A stretch of DNA of 5,345 nucleotides from Candidatus Kerfeldbacteria bacterium (GCA_016217865.1 JACRFO010000107.1:1-5345), one strand, 5' to 3'. Positions 1 to 5,345 are shown, numbered from the stretch's first letter. Numbers and translations: made by a program. The notes: generated from the letters alone by a model not told the origin.

Positions 1-3000
1 CGTCGCGGTCAGTTTCAGCAGGGCTTCGGCATGTCCATAAGTGCTGCGCCCGCGCAGGGCGCCACGTGCGGCGAGTTCAAGAACATCTACTATGACTGCA
101 CGCAGCTTCCGTGGGACGCCACGGACGGCTGGACGAGGACGAGCGAGTTCGGGTCCGTGACCGCGAGAGACTGCACGCCAGAGGACGCCTGCGTTTCGGT
201 CGGGGTTCTCGACATCGACAGCAATGATGCCGTGCTGTTCTGGCGGATGGAGGACGGCCTTCTCACCGAGAGATACGCGTCTGCGACATTTCGCATGAAG
301 CAGACGGTCTCGGAGCGGAACCCGCAACCCGACACCACTCTTTTCGGCGGCGGTTCAGTGTGGATCGACGACGGCGTGAAGACGACCGCGGTGGGGTTCG
401 TGGAGGATTTGAACGGCGACAGGCTCCTGTTGATTCCGATCGAGGGCCATCCCGACCCGGAAACGGGCGAACTCAACATCACCGAAGTCCTTCTGACGTA
501 CTTTGACTGGAGCGCGTGGCACGAGTACAGGCTCGTCAAAGACGCGGAAGGGATGATCGAACTTTTCGCCGACGGTGACCCGACGCCGGTGGTCTCCTTC
601 CCGTACGCGTCCTTGAACATGGGATCGCTCGGCGGCCCAGTCTTCATGTTCGGGAACCTCATTGACGGCCAGGTCGCGCGGGTGGTCTCCGAACTGGACT
701 ACTTCAACTACAGCGTCGGGATGCCCAGCAACGACGGGAAGATGTGGATTCTATACGTCTTCAGCGAAAACAAGGTATTCAATCCCGAATACGAGATGAA
801 CGAGCTTGCGGCGAGGGTGCAACTCGTACCGGTCGAAGGCCTTGCGAGCAACACTCAGTCCCACAAGTTCTACCTGAGATTCGTAAAGAGCGTTTCGGAT
901 GCCTTTGGCAACCCGGTAAGATTCACTTTCGATCAAGTCCAGATCGGACCAGCCGGCACCGGCAGGATTCCGGCGTACGTGTGGGCGGACGCGAAAAGCA
1001 TGTGGGACGGCAGGGATTCGTCCGGCGTGGTCGCACCCGATGGTCTCTACCCTTTCACCGCTGTCCTTTCACTGGTTAAAGTCGACAAAAAGGGATCCGA
1101 GAAGACGTTGACCAGCGCGCCTCTCGCCGGGGTTGTGACGTTGGCCGCGGCGGTCAACGCTCCCCGATTCTACAAAAACCGCGAAGCTTCGAAGTTCATG
1201 ACGTTCGGCGACTGGATCGACAACACGAACATCAACTGGTACTACCGGACGACCGGATGTTCAACCGGGACCGACGCCATCCTCGACGTCATGTACGACT
1301 TCAAGAACCCCGGCACAGGTTTCCGGTACACGAAAGTTGCCAGCGGCATTGCGAAGACCTCATGTTCGTACAAGGTTCTTCCCGGAAGACCATTCTACGT
1401 TCTTTACTGGGTTTGCGAAACGGCCACGCAGGTGTCCTTCAAGCCGGCGGAGACGGCCGGAGTGGCCGGCGTCGTGCGGGCAAAAAGCGCGTCGACCGGG
1501 GGCACGTGCAAGGTCGAAAGAAGGAAGGGAGAAACGGGCACGTGGGACCAACTGACTACGTCCGGCAGCGTCGGCGGATATCGAATAGACTGGGGTTGGA
1601 ATGTCGGAGACGCGTTCCAGACCACCATTCTGAACGCCGGCAGCGATACCCTGATGCTTCTGTCGGACACACAGACCGGCGAGTTCAAGATGCTCACGGC
1701 CGCGGACGGCTACCCCGCCTACGATGACAACGGCGGCGTGGGCGCCTCTTCGCTCGTCAAAGCGGCAGGCGCGAAATCGGCGGGTTTGGTCTACGTTGGA
1801 CAAAAGCCGTTCGGTTCGGCCGCCTTACCCTTGGACGCCACCGCCAAGTTCAACGTATTCAGGAACGACTTCACAAGCGACATCGACGGCGACGGGCTGG
1901 GCAACGACCTGGAAGACGGCCCAAACGGCCTCGGAACCTGCAAAAGCAACACAGGCTGGACCAGAAACGGCACGATCGACTGCACCAAGGCATTGTCAGG
2001 CGGCAAAGACACCGACGGCGACGGCCTCAAGGACGACTGGGAGGTGTTCGGCAAGAGATACACCGACACACTGGTAATCAATCCTCCGCCCACCGGTGTT
2101 CTGAATCCGAAACTGACCTACGACCTCCAATTTCCGGCCATGGGCGTCAACCCTGTCGCCAAGGACATCCTCGTCCAAGTTGATGACTGGTCGAAAACGT
2201 CCGGCGGCGTCGACCCGTTCGGTGGTCTGAACAAGCTGGTTTTGGGCGTTGCGTTGGAGAGAATTCGCGAAGCGTTCGGCCGCACCATCAGTTCGCAGGC
2301 AAAGTCAAAGGACCCGGTCAACATCATTTTCGACTACGGCCAAACCGCCTTCCAATTCAGAAAAGGAGGGCACGTGGTCGACCATCAAACAGATTTTTGC
2401 ACGCAAAGGGAGATTCCCGAACCGTGCTGCAACCGAAATGCAAATCGGCAATGTGCCAAAGTGTGGTCCCAGTGCATACCTGCGAACTGCGCACCCGGTG
2501 TCGCAGGGGTTTGTTGCCCCCCTGGGGTAGCTGGTGTGTGCACAAACCTGTTTAGGACCGGGTACAATCCGACGGCGCAGTACTGCGTCGAGACGGCAGT
2601 GCCTGTGGCGGGAACTGACAGAACGACTGACTGTATCCATAACTCCAGCGGCGCGGTTGACCCGTGCCTGTTGTACGATGCGGCGCAACCCATGAACAAC
2701 GTCACACCGAACTACGACCCGCATCATCCGTTCAACGAAAACGAATTTATGACCGGGGGCCCCTCCGAACGATATCTCCTTTCCCCAGAAAGAAGGCACA
2801 TTTTTCGCGAACTTTCGATCACCAGACCTTGGGACGCGGCGGGCTACGCCGACTACGGAAACGTGGATCCGATCGACGCGATCAACCCTACTGCAAAGTA
2901 CTATCCCGCGGGTTTGGTGACGGTTCCGTTGCGAGTGACGACCGACCCGGGCGCGCTTGCGGCCTTACGCGATGCACGAACTCGGGCACACACTCACTCT

Positions 3001-3087
3001 CGAACACGGTGGGGGTTCCGGCGAACCGAATTTCAAACCCAACTACATCAGCGTCATGAATTATACGTTTTGCGAAAGGCCGGTTAA
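1..3087 (+). CDS. Secreted multidomain metzincin-type zinc metalloprotease, N-terminal portion (5' open, 3' frameshifted)
   Basis: This is the non-catalytic part and first half of the protease domain of a large exported zinc protease. The frame is open through position 1; the first ATG is at 31 (residue 1 below). A start there would leave no hydrophobic signal core, so the true start is probably upstream. Residues 12-230 look like a ConA/LamG-like sandwich (FDWSAWHEYRL, ELFADGDPTPVVSF). Residues 235-372 look like an Ig-like domain with the FlgD-type signature WDGRDSSG...APDGLYPF (325-342). Residues 375-610 are beta-rich with paired Cys and unassigned. Two TSP3-like calcium loops follow, DIDGDGLGNDLEDG (617-630) and DTDGDGLKDDWE (660-671). 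FPAMGVNPVAKDILVQVDDW (701-720) is a block I recall, from memory only, as opening this protease group's catalytic region. Residues 790-879 are a Cys-rich insertion. Homology-like sequence ends near residue 978; the remaining 40 residues are R/H-rich off-frame translation, and the zinc site continues in the next frame. Confidence 0.85.
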   Translation, partial: RRGQFQQGFGMSISAAPAQGATCGEFKNIYYDCTQLPWDATDGWTRTSEFGSVTARDCTPEDACVSVGVLDIDSNDAVLFWRMEDGLLTERYASATFRMKQTVSERNPQPDTTLFGGGSVWIDDGVKTTAVGFVEDLNGDRLLLIPIEGHPDPETGELNITEVLLTYFDWSAWHEYRLVKDAEGMIELFADGDPTPVVSFPYASLNMGSLGGPVFMFGNLIDGQVARVVSELDYFNYSVGMPSNDGKMWILYVFSENKVFNPEYEMNELAARVQLVPVEGLASNTQSHKFYLRFVKSVSDAFGNPVRFTFDQVQIGPAGTGRIPAYVWADAKSMWDGRDSSGVVAPDGLYPFTAVLSLVKVDKKGSEKTLTSAPLAGVVTLAAAVNAPRFYKNREASKFMTFGDWIDNTNINWYYRTTGCSTGTDAILDVMYDFKNPGTGFRYTKVASGIAKTSCSYKVLPGRPFYVLYWVCETATQVSFKPAETAGVAGVVRAKSASTGGTCKVERRKGETGTWDQLTTSGSVGGYRIDWGWNVGDAFQTTILNAGSDTLMLLSDTQTGEFKMLTAADGYPAYDDNGGVGASSLVKAAGAKSAGLVYVGQKPFGSAALPLDATAKFNVFRNDFTSDIDGDGLGNDLEDGPNGLGTCKSNTGWTRNGTIDCTKALSGGKDTDGDGLKDDWEVFGKRYTDTLVINPPPTGVLNPKLTYDLQFPAMGVNPVAKDILVQVDDWSKTSGGVDPFGGLNKLVLGVALERIREAFGRTISSQAKSKDPVNIIFDYGQTAFQFRKGGHVVDHQTDFCTQREIPEPCCNRNANRQCAKVWSQCIPANCAPGVAGVCCPPGVAGVCTNLFRTGYNPTAQYCVETAVPVAGTDRTTDCIHNSSGAVDPCLLYDAAQPMNNVTPNYDPHHPFNENEFMTGGPSERYLLSPERRHIFRELSITRPWDAAGYADYGNVDPIDAINPTAKYYPAGLVTVPLRVTTDPGALAALRDARTRAHTHSRTRWGFRRTEFQTQLHQRHELYVLRKAG
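2494..2541 (+). repeat. Tandem heptapeptide-coding repeat PGVAGVC inside the Cys-rich insertion
   Basis: Codons at 2494-2514 and 2521-2541 both encode PGVAGVC, separated by two codons (Cys-Pro). Every one of the seven codon pairs differs at its third base, while first and second bases are all identical. The repeat therefore lies at protein level, in the Cys-rich insert between the calcium loops and the zinc motif. It is not a recent DNA slippage product. Confidence 0.8.
2939..2974 (+). other. Frameshift junction disrupting the metalloprotease gene just upstream of its zinc motif
   Basis: Before this point the protease reads in frame 1 (...LRVTTDPGALAA); after it the protein continues in frame 2 (YAMHELGH...). 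The left limit is the frame-2 stop TGA at 2936-2938; the right limit is the first codon of the zinc motif at 2975. The simplest join drops one T at 2965, giving GCC(2962-2964)-TAC(2966-2968) and the smooth product GALAAYAMHELGH. A loss of two bases nearby would also explain it. There is no long homopolymer or classical slippery heptamer here. I infer a mutation or a sequencing error rather than programmed frameshifting. Confidence 0.8.
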
Positions 3088-3784
3088 CCGGCACGGATGG
3101 GTTGACTACTCATCCGGACTCCGGCCGAGCATGAGGATGGCGAACTTGATTGTCTGCCGTGTTGGTATGCCGGGTTGTAACCAAGCAAACTGCCTCGGCG
3201 GCAATCCCGGGAATTGGTGGGATGGCGTGGTAGGGTGTGTTGTACCTGGACTTGATGAGACAACAGGTATTTGGGATTTGTACCTCTATCCAGGAGAAAC
3301 GTATTCTCAAGCCGAATGGTTGGCGGATGCAAGTTACGTCGCGAACGCTTTCGCTACGAATCAGTGTTATCCTGCTGGTGTAGCGTACTTGCTCCCGGCT
3401 TTCCTTCCGCAGTTCACGAGTCACATCAACTGGGATGGCGATGCGACCGTCGACCAAACACCTGTCTTTGTGAATCTTTGGGCCGCTGCTTGGAATGGCG
3501 ACTGCTCGGGAAGCGCGCCGGCTTCGTTCGACGCTCAAATCAATGATCATGACGACTGGACGAAGGTGACCAGAACAGCGTTGCCAAAAAACACAGGCAT
3601 TCACGCTTTCATGAACAACAAATTGTGGCCCTGCGATGATTTCATTCAGTGCCCGTCGGGTAGCACATGCGTTCAAGGGAAATGCTTCATGCCGGTGGGG
3701 CCTCCGCCGCCACCGCCGTCGGACTACCCGTTCCCTGTATCGCCTGAGCCGCTTACAAGAGTGGAGTGCCTCCGTGCGCAGTAG
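2957..3784 (+). CDS. Metzincin zinc metalloprotease, catalytic C-terminal portion (continuation of the preceding ORF after a frameshift)
   Basis: This ORF carries the active site of the protease begun upstream. HELGHTLTLEHGG supplies the three zinc His (ORF residues 7, 11, 17) and the general-base Glu8. SVMNY (32-36) is the Met-turn 17 residues after the third His, and the intervening NFKPNY is usual in this group. A VDYS motif (49-52) and a HINWDGDATVDQTPVFVNL block (156-174) with INDHDDW (195-201) follow, which resemble the end of the family's catalytic region. The tail has CDDFIQCPSGSTCVQGKC (226-243), a polyproline run, SDYPFPV and RVEC near the C-terminus. Frame 2 is closed by TGA at 2936-2938, and the nominal TTG (2957) or ATG (2972) start would give a protease lacking half its fold. 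It is therefore not an independent gene. Joined at about 2965, the product would be about 1250 residues and export-dependent. The usual metzincin Gly between the second and third His is Thr here. Confidence 0.85.
   Translation: MRPYAMHELGHTLTLEHGGGSGEPNFKPNYISVMNYTFCERPVNRHGWVDYSSGLRPSMRMANLIVCRVGMPGCNQANCLGGNPGNWWDGVVGCVVPGLDETTGIWDLYLYPGETYSQAEWLADASYVANAFATNQCYPAGVAYLLPAFLPQFTSHINWDGDATVDQTPVFVNLWAAAWNGDCSGSAPASFDAQINDHDDWTKVTRTALPKNTGIHAFMNNKLWPCDDFIQCPSGSTCVQGKCFMPVGPPPPPPSDYPFPVSPEPLTRVECLRAQ
3488..3784 (+). repeat. C-terminal protease module, copy 1 of a degenerate direct repeat
   Basis: The last ~98 codons of the metalloprotease, from Ala-Trp through WNGDC, FDAQINDHDDW, TKVTRTALPKNTGIHAF, the CDDFIQC...CVQGKC element, the Pro-rich linker and RVEC, recur in damaged form at 4826-5152. 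The two copies are in the same orientation and about 1.3 kb apart, with one lipoprotein gene between them. Matches are clearest in protein, and some DNA stretches are almost unchanged, such as caagggaaatgc in both. Confidence 0.75.
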
Positions 3785-3941
3785 GATCATTCAAATCCGA
3801 TTGGCCGCTACTGCCCGCCAGAGCAGTTGGCGGGTCCATTTGCCGCTGCCAGAGGGTTTGGCGACAAAGCAGGTTCGCCCGGGCGTGCCACTTATCCCTC
3901 TTGTTCCCATGCCGGCAGAATTCCCGACGGGGTTCCGATGA
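3774..3941 (+). CDS. Possible small translationally coupled ORF (55 aa) between protease and lipoprotein
   Basis: A GTG at 3774 has GGAG at 3763-3766, seven bases upstream, and overlaps the protease stop (3782-3784). The frame ends with TGA at 3939-3941, which overlaps the ATG of the lipoprotein gene as ATGA. Both junctions have the form used for translational coupling. The predicted peptide is basic at its start (MRSRIIQIRLAATARQ) and Pro-rich at its end (PLIPLVPMPAEFP), with no signal peptide, Cys or recognisable domain. The GTG sits exactly where the second cassette has the lipoprotein ATG (5142). It could therefore be a relic of an older start, a leader that couples lipoprotein translation to the protease, or chance in GC-rich DNA. 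Confidence 0.3.
   Translation: MRSRIIQIRLAATARQSSWRVHLPLPEGLATKQVRPGVPLIPLVPMPAEFPTGFR
3814..3834 (+). terminator. GC-rich hairpin after the protease gene (weak terminator or mRNA structure)
   Basis: CCCGCCA (3814-3820) pairs perfectly with TGGCGGG (3828-3834) around a 7-base loop, with one further possible G-U pair outside. It begins 29 bases after the protease stop codon. No U-tract follows (the next bases are tccatttgcc), so a standard intrinsic terminator is not supported. It may slow transcription or protect the upstream message, and it also falls inside the possible small ORF. Confidence 0.3.
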
Positions 3942-4801
3942 AGAAGGTTGGGCTAGTTGAATTGATGGCTTCCTTGGTCGTCTCAGTTCTAGTTCGTTGT
4001 GATAGCGGCCTGGGAGGGAAACCTGCCAATGGGAACCGGACTGGAGACGAGGACACAGAACACGAGTTTGATGGCGGCATAACGTCCGACGCCAACGACA
4101 CGGACGAAGGACCAACAGATTCCGGTGCCGATACCGATTGCGATCCTTGGAACTACGAGCTTCGCTGCCCTCAAAACCAGATGGTCACGGACAGAGCCTC
4201 CGAACTGTCATTTGGCTTTACAAACTCTTCGAGTGCCGGAGTTTTCCTGGCCGCGTTCAACTTATGTGGAAACAGTCCCGACGCCGTGAACATTTTTCTC
4301 CAAGAGATCCCGATGTTCGTCGGGTCGATTTGTTCTTGTCCAACGGCAAGCTGTGGTCGGTGGTGCGGTCCCGTGGGCTACAGCGAAGCAATGCCCTTTG
4401 AACTGCCGCCAGGCGCGCAGATAGTTTCGCCCAATATCGGTGACTACGGTTATCGTTCCGTAAATTGTGATTTCGACTGTTCCATCTTCGGTGAGTGCCG
4501 CAAAAACTCTTGCCAGCAGCCAGTGGCCATACCCTCCGGGCAATATCATGCCTCATTCTGCATCTCATGCGTTTTTCTGGCGCCATCGGACAATTGTTCA
4601 GCGTCGGGTCTACAATTCTGCCCAAACGGCTATTTCCAAGTTTCGAAGGCGGCGGTTTTCCTGCCATCTGACACGACCGTAGTCATTGAAATTTCAAACG
4701 GCGATCTCCCAACCGGATGCAGCGTCACAATTGATGACGGAGGTATGGACGGCGCTATCGACGCTGGCTTGGAGGATACGAAAGACGCCGACGGTGGATA
4801 G
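3938..4801 (+). CDS. Cys-rich putative lipoprotein with Asp/Gly-rich linkers, family unknown
   Basis: A 287-residue protein, complete and undisrupted. ATG 3938 is chosen because it gives a proper signal peptide: MKKVGLVELMASLVVSVLVRC has Lys-Lys, a hydrophobic core and Cys21. An earlier in-frame TTG (3827) would bury it. A GGGG run (3929-3932) is a weak ribosome site, and the ATG overlaps the TGA of the preceding small frame. The lipobox LVRC has Arg at -1, which is atypical, so lipidation is likely but not certain; Asp follows the Cys. Residues 22-67 are an Asp/Gly/Thr linker. Residues 68-261 hold 16 Cys in a beta-rich domain containing LSFGFTNSSSAGVFL, FELPPGAQI and VAIPSGQYHASFC. The N-S-S, PPG and SGxY pattern recalls the layout of BsuPI/IPI-type inhibitor sandwiches, but this is a weak resemblance by eye. 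The last 20 residues are again Asp/Gly-rich. Location just after a protease gene suggests a partner, anchor or inhibitor role, which is inference. Confidence 0.8.
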   Translation: MKKVGLVELMASLVVSVLVRCDSGLGGKPANGNRTGDEDTEHEFDGGITSDANDTDEGPTDSGADTDCDPWNYELRCPQNQMVTDRASELSFGFTNSSSAGVFLAAFNLCGNSPDAVNIFLQEIPMFVGSICSCPTASCGRWCGPVGYSEAMPFELPPGAQIVSPNIGDYGYRSVNCDFDCSIFGECRKNSCQQPVAIPSGQYHASFCISCVFLAPSDNCSASGLQFCPNGYFQVSKAAVFLPSDTTVVIEISNGDLPTGCSVTIDDGGMDGAIDAGLEDTKDADGG

Positions 4802-4825
4802 AAAGACAGAGGCGCGCAAGAAAGG

Positions 4826-5152
4826 GCTTGGCTGACTGCCCAGGCCACCGACCTAACCTCGATGCTACGATCACAATTGGGAGGTGGTCACAAAGCGGGC
4901 AGTGCCCAGAGGCACCGTCATGCATGCGTTCAACGTGGAACCCTGGTATTTGTGACTTTGCGACGACTTCATCAGGTGCAATCCGGCGACGTGTGTTTCC
5001 AAGGGAAATGCGTCATTCCCTTCATCCCGCCTGCGCCAGCGCCACCGCCCCCGTCTTCGGACTATCCTTGTCCTCCACCGTCGCCTGCCGACTATCCGTA
5101 CCCGGTTTTGCTTGACCCACTCGAGCGGGTGGAGTGTTTGAATGTGGAATAA
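4826..5152 (+). pseudogene. Decayed second copy of the metalloprotease C-terminus
   Basis: Read across frames, this stretch reproduces the protease tail at 3488-3784. GCT-TGG (4826-4831) is followed in frame 1 by ADCPGHRPNLDAT (copy 1: GDCSGSAPASFDAQ). Frame 3 from about 4866 then gives YDHNWEVVTKRAVPRGTVMHAF (copy 1: DHDDWTKVTRTALPKNTGIHAF). TTG-TGA-CTT-TGC-GAC (4950-4964) aligns with copy 1 TTG-TGG-CCC-TGC-GAT, so the Trp became a stop. CDDFIRC...TCV follows. Two extra bases (TC, 4998-4999) then shift the frame to 2, which gives QGKCVIP, a longer Pro-rich linker with DYP twice, and RVECLNVE, ending at TAA 5150-5152. No sequence resembling the rest of the protease is seen upstream, where an intact lipoprotein gene stops 25 bases away. 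A deletion probably fused the two. An ORF at 4862-5152 is only the open part of frame 2 here, not a gene. Confidence 0.8.
5131..5134 (+). promoter_or_regulatory. Ribosome binding site of the second lipoprotein, inside the protease relic
   Basis: GGAG lies seven bases before ATG 5142, within the codons for Arg-Val-Glu-Cys of the relic. The matching GGAG in copy 1 (3763-3766) is at the same distance from a GTG. The start codon precedes the relic's stop (5150-5152), so lipoprotein translation probably was, and may still be, coupled to the protease message. Confidence 0.6.
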
Positions 5153-5345
5153 CGCTGAAAGACATCTGTTCGTGCTCGCCGTGGCCTTTGTGGGATCGTG
5201 GCTTGTCGGATGCGACGAAACGCCGTCCGGTGTCGAACCGAGTGTGGATGGCGGTTCTTTTGATGCGGCGGTTGCCGAAGGAGGCGATGGGACTTCAAAC
5301 ACCGGTGACGACGTCCAACTAGATGGAGCCGAACCGGATTCCGGC
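5142..5345 (+). CDS. Lipoprotein with Asp/Gly-rich linker, N-terminal part (runs off the window)
   Basis: 68 codons are visible, open to the last base. MWNNAERHLFVLAVAFVGSW then LVGC forms a convincing lipoprotein signal peptide: charged N-region, hydrophobic core at residues 9-22, and lipobox LVGC with Cys24. Asp25 at +2 would mean inner-membrane retention under the E. coli Lol rule, though other proteobacteria may not follow it. Residues 25-68 are an Asp/Gly/Ser/Thr linker (SVDGG, EGGDG, TGDD, EPDSG) like the one in the lipoprotein at 3938-4801. Start choice rests on ATG 5142, the GGAG seven bases upstream and the signal peptide. The competing frame from 5134 gives a low-complexity shadow peptide without a signal. 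The folded domain lies beyond the window. Position after a protease tail, matching the first cassette, suggests a paralogue of the first lipoprotein, but no domain can be compared. Confidence 0.75.
   Translation, partial: MWNNAERHLFVLAVAFVGSWLVGCDETPSGVEPSVDGGSFDAAVAEGGDGTSNTGDDVQLDGAEPDSG

Noticed and set aside
90..662. 190-codon open frame on the - strand opposite the LamG-like domain
   Set aside because: No domain, signal or ribosome site; Ser/Pro/Arg-rich composition is typical of an antisense shadow of a GC-rich gene whose + strand frame has clear protein features.
1257..1727. 156-codon + strand frame inside the protease gene
   Set aside because: Arg/His/Gly-rich off-frame translation; the protease frame across it has regular beta-strand and Cys patterns.
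2939..2974. Programmed ribosomal frameshifting at the protease break
   Set aside because: No slippery heptamer, stop-adjacent slow codon or obvious downstream stem is visible, and the neighbouring relic shows ordinary decay; mutation or sequencing error is simpler.
3110..3790. 226-codon open frame on the - strand opposite the catalytic part
   Set aside because: Arg-rich low-information product; the + strand here contains the zinc motif, Met-turn and conserved tail, and there is no start context on the - strand.
3876..3885. Perfect 10-base palindrome CGCCCGGGCG
   Set aside because: Short self-complementary GC runs are expected by chance at this base composition and there is no loop, repeat or operator partner.
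3827..3937. N-terminal extension of the first lipoprotein from TTG 3827
   Set aside because: It would place 37 hydrophilic residues before a clear Lys-Lys plus hydrophobic signal peptide starting at ATG 3938, so the shorter start is preferred.
4740..4801. Extension of the protease relic into the 3' end of the first lipoprotein (MDGAID resembling WDGDATVD)
   Set aside because: The match is only a few Asp/Gly residues with different spacing to the next anchor, and Asp/Gly-rich tails are common in these proteins.
4862..5152. 96-codon frame as an independent Pro-rich gene
   Set aside because: Its first half is off-frame relative to the protease homology and only its second half matches the protease tail, so it is the last open stretch of a relic.
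5134..5322. 62-codon + strand frame overlapping the second lipoprotein start
   Set aside because: No signal peptide or domain; the frame from ATG 5142 has a ribosome site, a hydrophobic core and an LVGC lipobox in the same bases.

Overview
The window reads as a moderately GC-rich bacterial genome fragment, with every convincing gene on the + strand. Secreted Cys-rich proteins, Asp/Gly-rich linkers behind lipoprotein signal peptides and a C-x(n)-C-P-x-G-x-x-C-V-x-G-x-C tail are typical of Myxococcota, Bradymonadales and related delta-type lineages. That assignment is an inference from protein style; there is no rRNA or other marker here.

Positions 1-3784 hold one very large secreted zinc metalloprotease gene of the metzincin type. 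It reads as: a concanavalin/LamG-like beta-sandwich, a FlgD-type Ig-like domain, a Cys-containing beta-rich stretch, two DxDGDG calcium loops, the 'FPAMG-NP-KDILVQVD' block that opens the protease domain in a recognisable bacterial/haloarchaeal metalloprotease group, a Cys-rich insertion, HELGHTLTLEHGG, and the Met-turn SVMNY. The gene is split: the reading frame changes just before the zinc motif, between 2939 and 2974 and most simply at about 2965. The catalytic motif therefore lies in a different ORF (2957-3784) from the N-terminal 978 residues. If the break is a sequencing or assembly error, the intact product would be about 1250 residues; otherwise the gene is a pseudogene.

A short spacer with a possible small coupled ORF and a GC-rich hairpin leads to 3938-4801, an intact Cys-rich putative lipoprotein of 287 residues. 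Only 25 bases after it, 4826-5152 is a decayed second copy of the protease C-terminus. It carries a Trp-to-TGA nonsense change and several frame breaks. The end of this relic carries the Shine-Dalgarno site and start codon of a second lipoprotein gene (5142 to the window end), which has a classical LVGC lipobox.

The layout protease / lipoprotein / protease-relic / lipoprotein suggests a tandemly duplicated protease-lipoprotein cassette in which the second protease was largely deleted. A working idea, not shown by the sequence alone, is that the lipoproteins are partners, anchors or inhibitors of the secreted protease.
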